A stretch of DNA of 19,198 nucleotides from Candidatus Thorarchaeota archaeon (GCA_016841005.1 JAEORG010000400.1:1-19198); one strand, 5' to 3'. Positions 1 to 7,789 are shown, counted from the first letter of the stretch. A program made the numbers and translations. Notes: generated by a model from the letters alone, not told the origin.

Positions 1-381
1 ACAGAAGTAAATATGACTTGGGTTGACGTTGATGGCGACTACAAGGTATGGCAAATTGACCTAGGTAGATTTCAAGGAGGGGATGTAGTTTCCTATTACT
101 CTATGGCAGTTGATGAAACAGGAAATTGGGGAATCAGTGGATATTACAGGCTGACAATCCTGAATCCCATAGATTTCATTACTCCCTTAGCCGCTTGGCA
201 GATTTTAGCTACAATAGGGCTCATATCTGCACCAGGGGCTGGATTTGCGTATGTGTGGTCTCGGAAACGATATACCAGAGAAGAACAACGCACACTAAAG
301 AAAGCCGCTCGAAAGAGAGGCCGCAGAGCGCGTGGTCGAGGACGATCACGTTCTCAACCCCAACAAGATGGAGGAGATTAG
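1..381 (+). CDS. C-terminal part of an Ig-like, membrane-anchored surface protein (5' end outside window)
   Basis: The frame is open from the first base, so the start lies outside the window; the ATG at 13 is probably internal. Seen: about 50 residues with the look of the last strands of an Ig/fibronectin-like beta domain (VSYYSMAVDETGNWG, then YYRLTIL), one hydrophobic segment (about residues 60-85 of the visible part), and a very basic tail rich in Arg and Lys with RGRGRSRSQPQ near the end. This fits an extracellular beta domain, a single membrane helix and a short positive cytoplasmic tail. The TAG stop is followed at once by the ATG of ccmF, with GGAGGAGA just before the stop able to serve as the ccmF ribosome binding site, so the two genes are probably co-transcribed and translationally coupled. 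Function is not recognised. A role in presenting apocytochrome is possible but unsupported. Confidence 0.7.
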   Translation, partial: TEVNMTWVDVDGDYKVWQIDLGRFQGGDVVSYYSMAVDETGNWGISGYYRLTILNPIDFITPLAAWQILATIGLISAPGAGFAYVWSRKRYTREEQRTLKKAARKRGRRARGRGRSRSQPQQDGGD

Positions 382-2556
382 ATGGACTTTGGTACAATAC
401 TACTAGTTGTTGCCGCAGTAGTTGGTATCGTTGATATCTTGATAATGCTAATTGGACCGAGAATTCCGGAGTACGAATCGTTGTCCTTTGGAATGAGCAT
501 TATCGCTGCGATATCTGCGATAGGTGCGCTATTGTGGATGACATCTCTAATATTTAACAATCAATTCCAATACGAATATGTCTATGTGACTACCACTTCA
601 AGCTCTGACTTGCTACTGAAGATATCTTCAATATGGGCAGGTCAATCTGGTTCATTGCTTTTCTGGACTATGCTCTCGTTCCTACTTTACCTCGGCTTTC
701 GCATAGCTTCAAGAGGATATGAGGACGACCAAATTGTATACCGAGCTTCAATTATAATGGGTATACAAGCTGTTCTTGTTGGTCTGAACACAATCTTTGC
801 GGATCCGTTCAGACTACTTGATGGACCAACTCCTACTGAAGGTGTCGGACTTAACCCCTTACTTCGGACATTCTGGAATGCAGTTCACCCGCCCATTGTC
901 TTTATCGCATATGCTTTGATAATGGTGCCTTTTGCAATCAGACTAGCTGGATTCACTGTTCGTACTGAGGAACGTAATTCTGAGAAGATACCTATGATTG
1001 AGTCGATAGTCAATCTGACTACTGTCGTATCGTGGGTTATGCTCTCTCTAGGAATTGTGATCGGAGGTTACTGGGCGTACATCGTCCTAGGGTGGGGAGG
1101 TTACTGGGCTTGGGATCCAGTCGAGACAGGTTCGTTAATCCCATGGCTTTTACTGACAGGATATTATCATGCAAAAGCTATCTTTCGAAAGAACGATGTG
1201 TTACGAGATTCGTTTCTCGTCTTTGCGTACATAACTGTTCTATTTGCCACTTGGGTTACCCGTAGCGGAGTCTTGAACTCTGTTCATGGATTCTCCCTAA
1301 CAATCGTAAGTTGGACTATGCTTGCAACACTTGTATCCAACTTCATTGTTGCCGCTATAATCTCAATGTGGTCCGGGTATCGTGATATTGAAGATGAAGA
1401 AGAGGATGTTTCTGAAGACGAAGTAGTTGATGAGATAGCTGAAGAGATTCTGAAAAGTAAAAATTCGAATTCTATCAAACCAGTTGATGAAAATACTCAA
1501 ATTTCGAATGCAGAGCAAGTAGACTACTCTAACCTCATTTCAAGAATATCTAGCTATATGACAAGAGAGTTTTCAATCAAACTTGCCCTCTTTGGTATTC
1601 TTATCATTACTGGTGTTTCAGTGATTGGAATTCTTCTTCCTGCATCTCTAAATCTGATTTCCATTCTAGCAAATCCAAGTGCACCAAATGAAAACTTAGT
1701 CACAGTTGGTGAGAATTTCTATTGGATTGGATTTTATGGTGGGTCGTTCTTCATTATGACTCCCGCTTTCTTCTGTATGGATACATCCATAGTCAGCAGG
1801 GGAAAGAGGTTGCTACTGATTTTGATTCTAGTAGTCATCGGAGTTATTCTTGGAGGATTATCGTTTTTTGACCCATCAGTCTTTCTTCCAACTCCAGCTT
1901 GGATGGTAAATCTCCTTGTTCCTCTCGCCGTTGGATCTCTGGCCTACCTCATCGTAGTTTTTGTCCGTTTTATGGCTGGTAAAGAGAAAGGACCCTTTAC
2001 AATGCGGAGAATGGGTAGAGTTATGTTGCATATGGGTATGCTGATTCTGATATTTGGAGTATTCATGAGCGATAACGCTGTTTATGAAACAACTGATCTT
2101 TATCTAGAAGGCGACTCAAAACTAATTACACCCACTATCTGGATTGAAGTTGAAGATATTAATCTCCACTACTTTTACGACGAAACTAACTTCTACATTA
2201 CTTGTACGATTTTGGTTGTCGATGGACAAAGTGTTGTGGGTATTGGATTCCTAAATATACAAGGGTATCCGGAATATGGTTCTGCAACTCATCAAGTGTA
2301 TATTCAATCAAGTGCGTTTCGTGATGTATTCATTGCAATGGTTGGATTTTCACAACCAATTCCAAACACAATAGCTGTGTCAATACATACCAAGATTCTA
2401 CCATTTGTCACATTTGTTTGGATTGGTGCTTTCTTCATGGTTGCAGCTATGTTGCCTATGGTTGGTCTAGAACTTACGAATCTTCGGAAGGCAAGATTTG
2501 CTAAGAAGCAGGAATTTGCAGTAGATGAATTACAGGAGGAAGATATTGAACAATAA
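382..2556 (+). CDS. ccmF: CcmF, cytochrome c haem lyase (System I)
   Basis: This is a polytopic membrane protein of 724 residues that attaches haem to apocytochrome c on the outer face of the membrane. The WWD haem-handling motif is clear at about residues 237-248 (GWGGYWAWDPVE). Four His sit where the family has its haem ligands: H169 (VHPPIVF), H263 (YYHAK), H302 (SVHGFS) and H550 (LHMGML); E. coli has H173, H261, H303 and H491. The C-terminal outer loop keeps a QVYIQSSAFRDVFIA stretch like the conserved family region, followed by a last helix and a charged tail. An acidic insertion of about 60 residues, very rich in Glu and Asp, lies at about 335-395 in a predicted cytoplasmic loop and is absent from E. 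coli CcmF. The gene is separated from ccmABCDE, which lies on the other strand. No ccmG or ccmH is seen in the window. Confidence 0.95.
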   Translation: MDFGTILLVVAAVVGIVDILIMLIGPRIPEYESLSFGMSIIAAISAIGALLWMTSLIFNNQFQYEYVYVTTTSSSDLLLKISSIWAGQSGSLLFWTMLSFLLYLGFRIASRGYEDDQIVYRASIIMGIQAVLVGLNTIFADPFRLLDGPTPTEGVGLNPLLRTFWNAVHPPIVFIAYALIMVPFAIRLAGFTVRTEERNSEKIPMIESIVNLTTVVSWVMLSLGIVIGGYWAYIVLGWGGYWAWDPVETGSLIPWLLLTGYYHAKAIFRKNDVLRDSFLVFAYITVLFATWVTRSGVLNSVHGFSLTIVSWTMLATLVSNFIVAAIISMWSGYRDIEDEEEDVSEDEVVDEIAEEILKSKNSNSIKPVDENTQISNAEQVDYSNLISRISSYMTREFSIKLALFGILIITGVSVIGILLPASLNLISILANPSAPNENLVTVGENFYWIGFYGGSFFIMTPAFFCMDTSIVSRGKRLLLILILVVIGVILGGLSFFDPSVFLPTPAWMVNLLVPLAVGSLAYLIVVFVRFMAGKEKGPFTMRRMGRVMLHMGMLILIFGVFMSDNAVYETTDLYLEGDSKLITPTIWIEVEDINLHYFYDETNFYITCTILVVDGQSVVGIGFLNIQGYPEYGSATHQVYIQSSAFRDVFIAMVGFSQPIPNTIAVSIHTKILPFVTFVWIGAFFMVAAMLPMVGLELTNLRKARFAKKQEFAVDELQEEDIEQ

Positions 2557-2575
2557 TTAAGCATACTCAATAAAT

Positions 2576-2617
2576 CCCTCTCTTCTTTGGCTCTAAAAAG
2601 GAACATTCAAGAGAGGG
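2576..2617 (+). terminator. Hairpin terminator after ccmF
   Basis: CCCTCTCTT (2576-2584) and AAGAGAGGG (2609-2617) form a perfect 9-bp stem around a 24-base loop. It is followed directly by TTTTATTT, and lies 19 bases after the ccmF stop. It fits an end point for the ccmF transcript, though some readthrough into the next gene cannot be excluded. Confidence 0.5.
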
Positions 2618-2639
2618 TTTTATTTCTATATGTTATCCT

Positions 2640-2646
2640 GAGAAGG
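2640..2646 (+). promoter_or_regulatory. Ribosome binding site deciding the start of the flavoprotein gene
   Basis: GAGAAGG ends 10 bases before the ATG at 2657 but only 1 base before the in-frame TTG at 2648. The spacing favours the ATG. Confidence 0.45.
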
Positions 2647-2656
2647 ATTGGCACGC

Positions 2657-3280
2657 ATGGTAAAAATACTTGGAATATCAGGGAGTCCACGAACTCAAGG
2701 TAATACCACTCTTTTAGTTGAAACAGCATTGAACTCTGCTAAAGAGAATGGTGCAGATGTAAAACTGATAGAACTAGGTGATAAGACAATCCGGTCCTGT
2801 GCTATTGGTGGACAATGTTATGAACTTGGTCGTTGTATTCAAGATGATGATTTGAATTCAATTGCTAAAGAGATGAGTGAAGCTGATGGGATTATTTTTG
2901 GTGCTCCTTCTTACCAAGCAGCCGTTCCTGGTATCATGAAAAATATGCTTGACCGACTTGGTAGATTTGTCAACTTACGTGGTAAAGTCGGTGGAGCAGT
3001 AGTGGTTGGACGACGAGCGGGAATGTCCTTGACACTTACTGAGTTGTTCTTCTTTATGTATGTTAAAGAAATGGTTATTCCTGGATCTCCTCATTGGCCT
3101 ATTGGATTTGGTCTTCATGTTGCTGATGTTCACGGAGATACGGAAGCAATAATGGCTGCAGAAGAGATTGGAATGAGAATTGCAGTTTTGGCTGAAAAAA
3201 TTACCAAAGATCCTCTTCCATGGATGGAGAACCATAAAGATGGTAAAATCCGTCCTGCTTTTGGTGATGATTGGCGTTAA
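2657..3280 (+). CDS. Flavodoxin-fold / NADPH-dependent FMN reductase family flavoprotein
   Basis: The 207-residue product has the FMN phosphate-binding loop of the flavodoxin-like reductase family at the N-terminus (GISGSPRTQGNTT, residues 6-18), then a Cys-containing segment (C48, C54, C60) followed by IQDDD, and the GAPSYQAAVPGIMKNMLDR flavin-contact region in the middle. Family members are cytoplasmic FMN proteins that reduce quinones or other acceptors with NAD(P)H. The Cys spacing here (C-x5-C-x5-C) does not match the compact cluster motif of true iron-sulfur flavoproteins, so an Fe-S cluster is doubtful. ATG 2657 is chosen over TTG 2648 because of the ribosome binding site spacing and because MVKILGISGSPR is the usual family start. 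It is convergent with ccmE. There is no signal peptide, so it cannot replace the missing outer-face thioredoxin CcmG. Confidence 0.85.
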   Translation: MVKILGISGSPRTQGNTTLLVETALNSAKENGADVKLIELGDKTIRSCAIGGQCYELGRCIQDDDLNSIAKEMSEADGIIFGAPSYQAAVPGIMKNMLDRLGRFVNLRGKVGGAVVVGRRAGMSLTLTELFFFMYVKEMVIPGSPHWPIGFGLHVADVHGDTEAIMAAEEIGMRIAVLAEKITKDPLPWMENHKDGKIRPAFGDDWR

Positions 3281-3330
3281 ATGAGGTAGCATAGAAAGAT
3301 ATGCACAGAGCAGAATATGCCCTGTATATT

Positions 3331-3723
3331 TTAACCCGATGTTGTTGTTTCATATTTGCTTGGGCATTGCGCAAGCAATTCCTCAGCTAAGATGTACCCT
3401 GCAGTATTCAACTGACCAATAGCGACAATACTCGTTGCATTTGCAAGATTAGGAACAACACAAGTAGGATCAACAAGAACAAGTAATCGATGTTCTTCTC
3501 CAATAATATAGAGTGTTGTGTTTTCAGCTGTTACTAGAAGTGAGCCTTGTTCATATCCCCCCTTAACCTGTATCTTTCGTCCCATATAGAGATCTGGATC
3601 CTCCACTACAGCATCAACGGTGAGATAGGGGTCGACAAAGAGCGACATCATCACATATGCTACTCCAGCCATGGTTACAATTAATATGGCTGCGATCGCC
3701 AAGACTCTTGTCTTCTTCTTCAT
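3331..3723 (-). CDS. ccmE: CcmE, periplasmic-side haem chaperone, cysteine (CxxxY) type
   Basis: The product has 130 residues: a short basic N-terminus, one membrane anchor at about 6-28, then a small OB-fold beta domain on the outer face. CcmE binds haem covalently and carries it from CcmC to CcmF. In most bacteria the haem is held by His in an HxxxY motif. Here the matching segment near the C-terminus reads LLAQCPSKYE, so the haem-binding residue is C120, with Y124 four residues later. This CxxxY form is the one described for archaea and some sulfate-reducing bacteria (System I*). A second Cys (in DPTCVVP, about residue 88) is present in the beta domain. The ATG overlaps the ccmD stop in TGATG, which implies coupled translation. 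It is the last gene of ccmABCDE. Confidence 0.92.
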   Translation of the reverse strand: MKKKTRVLAIAAILIVTMAGVAYVMMSLFVDPYLTVDAVVEDPDLYMGRKIQVKGGYEQGSLLVTAENTTLYIIGEEHRLLVLVDPTCVVPNLANATSIVAIGQLNTAGYILAEELLAQCPSKYETTTSG

Positions 3724-3866
3724 CAGTAATTGTCTCCATCCATATCCTGTGTGAGTCGTTTCATTGTATTTTCAAGTCTTACCATTCTGATGAATAAGTA
3801 CAGGATGAAAATCAATATTCCGCCCCAGAGTATTGAGGCGACTATGAACAAATCTTGTTGTTGCAT
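3723..3866 (-). CDS. ccmD: CcmD, small single-helix haem exporter subunit
   Basis: This 47-residue product is too short for routine gene calling. It begins MQQQDLFIVASILWGG, has one membrane helix (about residues 6-28), then a basic segment (RMVRLENTMKRL) likely to be a cytoplasmic helix or coiled coil, and ends DMDGDNY. That layout (outside N-terminus, one helix, basic cytoplasmic helix) is the CcmD pattern. The position between ccmC and ccmE is also canonical. In E. coli CcmD joins CcmABC to release haem-loaded CcmE. The ATG at 3866 follows AAGGAG (3875-3880) inside the end of ccmC with 8 bases of spacing. The TGA stop shares its last base with the ccmE ATG. Sequence conservation in this family is weak, so the call rests on topology, signals and place. 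Confidence 0.8.
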   Translation of the reverse strand: MQQQDLFIVASILWGGILIFILYLFIRMVRLENTMKRLTQDMDGDNY

Positions 3867-3870
3867 CTTT

Positions 3871-4539
3871 CTAACTCCTTGTCATTCTGTATTCTGTTAC
3901 CTTTTCCACAGCTGAATCCAATCGATAGGTCAGGTCGAGTAGTATTATGTACAACAATGTGATTGCAATCACAGAGATCCCCATGGTCATGCCGTGCTCA
4001 GGACCCATATTTAATCCGGTAGGTGTAACAACAACTGGATGTAATGTGTTCCAAATATGGACTGAAACGTAGCTGAGGAGTACCGCTGGGAATGCAACAA
4101 TACCAAATAAAGAACCAAACTGGGCTCGAACATCTCTATCTGCAACAGAGGCTCTATAGACTAAAAGACACGCATATGCTATCCAAAGAATGAGCGTTGT
4201 AGTTTCTCTAGGGTCCCAGTTCCATGGGGAACCCCATGTTGCATTAGCCCAAATCATACCAGTAAACAAAGTGATTGTTGTGAACAGTAGACCAAGCTGT
4301 ATTGATGCTCCTCCGATGACATCATATTTGAGGTCATGTTTCCACAGATACATTATACTACAGACCAATGTAACACCAAAGGCTAGATATGCCACCCATG
4401 CGGGAGCTACATGTTGGAAAAATATCCGAATGAGTTCCCCAAGTGAGGCTTCTGGTGGAGCAAATATCCAAGTCATATAGACATAGAGAAAGCCCATGGC
4501 TGCAGTGATTATGTACAGGGTGATGCGTTCTATCTTCAC
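3871..4539 (-). CDS. ccmC: CcmC, haem delivery protein to CcmE
   Basis: This is a six-helix membrane protein of 222 residues. The WWD motif is at 102-112 (WGSPWNWDPRE) and is followed by TTTLILWIAY, as in CcmC. The two flanking His ligands are present: H43 (FFQHVAPAW) and H167 in HIWNTLHP, matching H60 and H184 of E. coli CcmC; H161 is an extra His nearby. CcmC holds haem at the outer face and loads it onto CcmE. The start is GTG at 4539, preceded by ATGTGA four bases upstream as a weak Shine-Dalgarno site; no in-frame ATG is available near it. The 70-base gap before it holds CTTATATC (around 4570-4576), which could be a TATA element for an internal promoter, but this is weak. The TAG stop lies 4 bases before ccmD. 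Confidence 0.93.
   Translation of the reverse strand: MKIERITLYIITAAMGFLYVYMTWIFAPPEASLGELIRIFFQHVAPAWVAYLAFGVTLVCSIMYLWKHDLKYDVIGGASIQLGLLFTTITLFTGMIWANATWGSPWNWDPRETTTLILWIAYACLLVYRASVADRDVRAQFGSLFGIVAFPAVLLSYVSVHIWNTLHPVVVTPTGLNMGPEHGMTMGISVIAITLLYIILLDLTYRLDSAVEKVTEYRMTRS
3875..3880 (-). promoter_or_regulatory. Ribosome binding site of ccmD
   Basis: AAGGAG on the minus strand lies inside the last codons of ccmC, 8 bases before the ccmD ATG. It is the main evidence, with the TGATG overlap, that this small frame is translated. Confidence 0.7.
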
Positions 4540-4609
4540 GGAGTCACATCCCGATGTAATGTCCGCGAGATATAAGGTCCGAATATGAAGCTTTCGCTCA
4601 AATTTAGTT

Positions 4610-5284
4610 TCATTGAGTCAACGCGTATTGAAAGACAACAGCTGATAAGGTTACCATTACGAACATATGAGCTACAAGGAGTTGCAATAGTAAACCGAAA
4701 GTGATGAGTCCTGGACCAATAACAAGAATTCTAGTCAGTTCAACAAGTAAAATCAATGCTGAAGTTGCGGTTGGAAAGTATACAAGCGGAAATATTGTCG
4801 CTTTTGATTCAGAAGGCATTGTTAACGCAGAAGCCATAGCTCCAACAGCAGCCAAGTCAAGTGTCCCAATTATGAACACAGCATAGAGCATTGGATCCAT
4901 TGGATTTAGATTGAATCCCAAGAGTGCCATCGTGATAGGAATAAGAAATATTTCTACAATACCCATCAGGACAAAGCCATAGATGACTTTACCAAAATAG
5001 ACTGCCCACGCAGGTACTGGTGAGATACTTATTCCTTTCAACGTTCCAGTTTCAACTTCTGAGAGAAAGACTGGTGCAAATCCAAACATCCCTGTAAGAA
5101 ATATGATGACCCAGAGCATTGAACCACCTATCTCAGGATCGACACTACCTCCCATTCCAAAGGCAAATGATAGAACAGCGATGAGAGCAAACAAAAACAT
5201 GGCGAATACTTCAAAGGGTCTTCTGATTTGAGTGATTATGTCTTTCTTGTCGATAGCAATTGCAGCAGATATAGCTGATGTCAT
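4610..5284 (-). CDS. ccmB: CcmB, membrane subunit of the haem-maturation ABC complex
   Basis: The 224-residue protein has a cytoplasmic N-terminus with a DKKDIITQIRRPFEV segment, then about six hydrophobic helices. The stretch with LLWVIIFLTGMFGF-like character and the following VETGTLKGISISPVPAW loop are typical of CcmB, where the loop after helix 2 meets the ATPase. With CcmA it forms the ABC module that uses ATP to release haem-loaded CcmE from CcmC/CcmD. The ATG at 5284 is preceded by GGAGGA overlapping the ccmA stop (8 bases of spacing), so it is coupled to ccmA. The gene order ccmA-ccmB-ccmC-ccmD-ccmE supports the call strongly; without it the family could be confused with other ABC-2-type permeases. 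Confidence 0.9.
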   Translation of the reverse strand: MTSAISAAIAIDKKDIITQIRRPFEVFAMFLFALIAVLSFAFGMGGSVDPEIGGSMLWVIIFLTGMFGFAPVFLSEVETGTLKGISISPVPAWAVYFGKVIYGFVLMGIVEIFLIPITMALLGFNLNPMDPMLYAVFIIGTLDLAAVGAMASALTMPSESKATIFPLVYFPTATSALILLVELTRILVIGPGLITFGLLLQLLVAHMFVMVTLSAVVFQYALTQ

Positions 5285-5296
5285 TCTTTGTCCTCC

Positions 5297-5977
5297 TCAG
5301 AGTTGTGAATCAAATTCACCAATCGGTCCCTGTCCCATGACTTGTCCCTTCTTCAATGTGAGAAATGTATCACAGATGCTCGCTCCTCTCTGAAGGTTAT
5401 GAGTTGTCAGAATTGTAGTTCGTGTATTCCTTTGTTCTTCAAGAAAATCCGAGAAGATGTCTGAGGATTCCGTATCAAGTCCACTATATGGCTCATCCAG
5501 AAGATAGAGCTCTGGATTATGTATAGTACTTCGGATGATATCTACACGCTTACGTAAACCTGTGGAGAGATTCTTGGTGGGTTCATCAAGCCAAGTTCTT
5601 ACATCAAACCTCGCTGCAAGGTCTTCGGCTCTTGAATCAATTTCGCTCTTATCTATTCCATAGAGTTTACCAAAGAAATGTAGATTTTCGCGACCGGATA
5701 GTTCAGGGTAAAGTAGAGGTTTGTCGCCAACAAGTCCGATTATCCTGCGGAGTTCAATAGATTCCTCCTCAATGTCATATCCCATTACACTGATAGTTCC
5801 ACCGTGTGGTCTTAGTAGTGTTGTGATGATTCGCATCAAAGTTGTTTTACCAGCACCATTGGCACCAAATAAACCGTGAATCCCTTTTTTCTCAATTGTG
5901 AATGAGATCTTCTTGAGTGCAACTCTGTAACCATATCTCCTTGTGAGATTCTCAGCTTTTACTGCATAAACGCTCAA
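5297..5977 (-). CDS. ccmA: CcmA, ABC ATPase of the cytochrome c maturation complex
   Basis: This is a single ABC ATPase domain. Numbering from the GTG at 5986: Walker A GANGAGKT at 41-48, signature LSTGLRKR at 140-147 (Gln of LSxGQ replaced by Leu), Walker B YLLDEP at 161-166 followed by YSGLD, and the switch His in TTHNL (about 196). It pairs with CcmB. The frame allows GTG at 5986, directly after an in-frame TAG, or TTG at 5977. The only Shine-Dalgarno site, AGGTGA (5983-5988), overlaps the GTG but stands 5 bases before the TTG, so TTG is chosen, giving 226 residues. It is the first of five tightly packed ccm genes, 84 bases downstream of FAD oxidase A, so readthrough from the dehydrogenase genes is possible. 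By sequence alone it could be a generic ABC ATPase; the neighbours identify it. Confidence 0.9.
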   Translation of the reverse strand: MSVYAVKAENLTRRYGYRVALKKISFTIEKKGIHGLFGANGAGKTTLMRIITTLLRPHGGTISVMGYDIEEESIELRRIIGLVGDKPLLYPELSGRENLHFFGKLYGIDKSEIDSRAEDLAARFDVRTWLDEPTKNLSTGLRKRVDIIRSTIHNPELYLLDEPYSGLDTESSDIFSDFLEEQRNTRTTILTTHNLQRGASICDTFLTLKKGQVMGQGPIGEFDSQL

Positions 5978-5982
5978 TGGTT

Positions 5983-5988
5983 TCACCT
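5983..5988 (-). promoter_or_regulatory. Ribosome binding site deciding the ccmA start
   Basis: AGGTGA stands 5 bases before TTG 5977 and overlaps GTG 5986. The same AGGTGA with similar spacing precedes the genes starting at 9493 and 15757, so TTG is the better start. Confidence 0.5.
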
Positions 5989-6033
5989 AGTATTCAAAAT
6001 GATTTTCTTTACAGCCTACTTTTGAGTGTGACG

Positions 6034-6056
6034 GGTGGTCCCATCACGGGACCATC
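6034..6056. repeat. Inverted repeat between FAD oxidase A and ccmA
   Basis: TGGTCCC (6036-6042) and GGGACCA (6048-6054) form a perfect 7-bp stem with a 5-base loop, extended to 9 bp by one G-T and one G-C pair. It starts 6 bases beyond the FAD oxidase A stop. No T-run follows on the minus strand, so a processing or stability element fits better than a terminator. Confidence 0.45.
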
Positions 6057-6061
6057 AATCA

Positions 6062-7789
6062 CTAGTGGAAGATTTTTCTTCCTAATCTCAAGAACGGTCT
6101 GCCCATAGTTAGCATGAATGTGATTGGAACCCAGTTTACTACTTCTATAGCTGCCACTCCAATTACTAATCCAATTCCGAATGCAAGTATAGCTGTGGGT
6201 ATGTCCTTTACCAGTATCCATGCAATGTAGTGTGATAGGAGATCTCCAATCAGAATGTTTGCAAGCCAGAGAACAATTGGTACTGCAATAGCAGCGGCTA
6301 TCAGTATCAACATATTGAATCTGAATGACAGTTGAATAGGTCCAGGAAATAGTTTGGTTGGATTCATGTATCTCTTGGGATCCGTGTTGTTCTTAATCCT
6401 CGCAATATTTGCCAGTTGCTCCTTCCCATAGAATGACCTCGAATGCGCAACATTCCACATTCCAATAGAATATGCTCTTCCTCCATCCTTGATTCCAAGT
6501 TCAATAAAATCAAGAGATCTATACCATCCCATAAGGAATGAGATTTTCCTCCTTTCGTCATCAAGAAACCATGCTAAAACTGCAACCTCTCCCTTATCGG
6601 TTACAGCTCCTTCGAGGGCAAATGATTCACCTTTGAAGCGTTTATCGCAGCGCTCAATGAATGATGCCATATTTTTCAATGGAACATATACCTCTGAAGG
6701 AGCTAGACTTGGACCTAGTCTCTTTATTCGCATAGGATAGAACCGTTCAGCCCATTCATGCTCTCCGAGATGATACGACTCGACAACTCCAAAGCTGTTG
6801 GCAACTAATTCCTTGAACAATTTCTCTTCTTCGGCTACACTCATGTCTGTACCTTCATATGCACAGAGTATGACCCATGGATGATGTGATTCAGGTGCCT
6901 TACCAACTTCGTCAAGCATCGCATGGAATCCATCAGTGATAAAATGCAAATAGAAGGGTTCAGTCTTTGCCATCAAATCCTGCATCGCCCAGATCATTTG
7001 CTCTTTCGTTTCGAATGATGCAGCAAGTGGCTTAATAATCTGAAGAGGCATGATCCTTAGGACCACCTTCGTGATTACTCCCAAAGTACCATTACTATCA
7101 ACAAAGAGGTCTGTGATACTCTTTCCATCAGGTCCAAATTTTCCAACTGCCCATTCGTACGCATCTTCGCCTGTGAAGAACCTGTAGTCTTCTCCACCCA
7201 CAATCTCAAGGACATCTTCTGGTGGGTTTGCAGTACGAATTATCCTACCATCAGGAAGAACGACCTCAAGGTCTACGAGCTGTTCCCTAATCCCTCCGTA
7301 TTTGGTGCTACCAATGCCTGTACCTCCAGCTGCAACCCAACCACCTACAGTGCTAGAGGGTGCACTAGAGGGATAAGCGCGAACTGTAAGTCCCTGATCT
7401 TCAAGTTCTTCAAGGAGTTTTCCCCAGATGATTCCAGCTCCTACTTCGACAGTTGCATTCTCGAGATTGATATCATATATCTGGTTCATGCGAGTCATCT
7501 CGATACTGATACCTGCTTTAGTCGGAAGAGCTCCGCCATAGCCCGACGTTCCATGTCCTCTCGGTATAACTGGAATCTTGTTCTTTCTACAATACTTGAG
7601 TAGGTTTGAGACTATTTCAGAAGACATAGGTTGTGCTACAGCATCTGCTTGTGTCCTAAGGATGTCATTGACGAGTCCAGGTAGTGCACCAACATCATGA
7701 GAGTATAGCTTTCGCATATATTCTTCCGATGAGAAGTGGTCTTCACCTACAATATCGGCTAGGTCTTGAAGTTGTTGTTGTTTCAACAT
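6062..7789 (-). CDS. FAD oxidase A: GlcD/Dld-type FAD-linked dehydrogenase with C-terminal membrane anchor
   Basis: This is a PCMH-type FAD-binding subunit. From ATG 7789, PRGHGTSGYGG (76-86) and the YPSS...GGWVAAGGTGIG region (139-160) are the FAD pyrophosphate-binding elements; a C-terminal catalytic domain follows, ending in the family's DPKRYMNPTKLFPG. Beyond it lie two predicted membrane helices (about 492-514 and 530-551) and a basic end (LRLGRKIFH), an extension absent from soluble glycolate or lactate oxidases. Family members oxidise 2-hydroxyacids such as D-lactate or glycolate; the substrate here is unknown. GTG 7798 is also possible, but GGAAGTGGA is then too close, so ATG 7789 (575 residues) is preferred. 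The gene lies just after the Fe-S/CCG subunit A gene, its likely partner, and the anchor would hold the pair at the inner face of the membrane. Confidence 0.88.
   Translation of the reverse strand: MLKQQQLQDLADIVGEDHFSSEEYMRKLYSHDVGALPGLVNDILRTQADAVAQPMSSEIVSNLLKYCRKNKIPVIPRGHGTSGYGGALPTKAGISIEMTRMNQIYDINLENATVEVGAGIIWGKLLEELEDQGLTVRAYPSSAPSSTVGGWVAAGGTGIGSTKYGGIREQLVDLEVVLPDGRIIRTANPPEDVLEIVGGEDYRFFTGEDAYEWAVGKFGPDGKSITDLFVDSNGTLGVITKVVLRIMPLQIIKPLAASFETKEQMIWAMQDLMAKTEPFYLHFITDGFHAMLDEVGKAPESHHPWVILCAYEGTDMSVAEEEKLFKELVANSFGVVESYHLGEHEWAERFYPMRIKRLGPSLAPSEVYVPLKNMASFIERCDKRFKGESFALEGAVTDKGEVAVLAWFLDDERRKISFLMGWYRSLDFIELGIKDGGRAYSIGMWNVAHSRSFYGKEQLANIARIKNNTDPKRYMNPTKLFPGPIQLSFRFNMLILIAAAIAVPIVLWLANILIGDLLSHYIAWILVKDIPTAILAFGIGLVIGVAAIEVVNWVPITFMLTMGRPFLRLGRKIFH

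Noticed and set aside
13..381. ATG at 13 as the true start of the Ig-like protein
   Set aside because: The frame is open to the window edge and the visible part begins within a beta domain with no signal peptide, so the start is almost surely upstream.
2657..3280. Flavoprotein near ccmF as a stand-in for the thiol reductant CcmG
   Set aside because: No signal peptide or anchor, and it has an FMN-binding fold, so it acts in the cytoplasm while apocytochrome reduction takes place outside.
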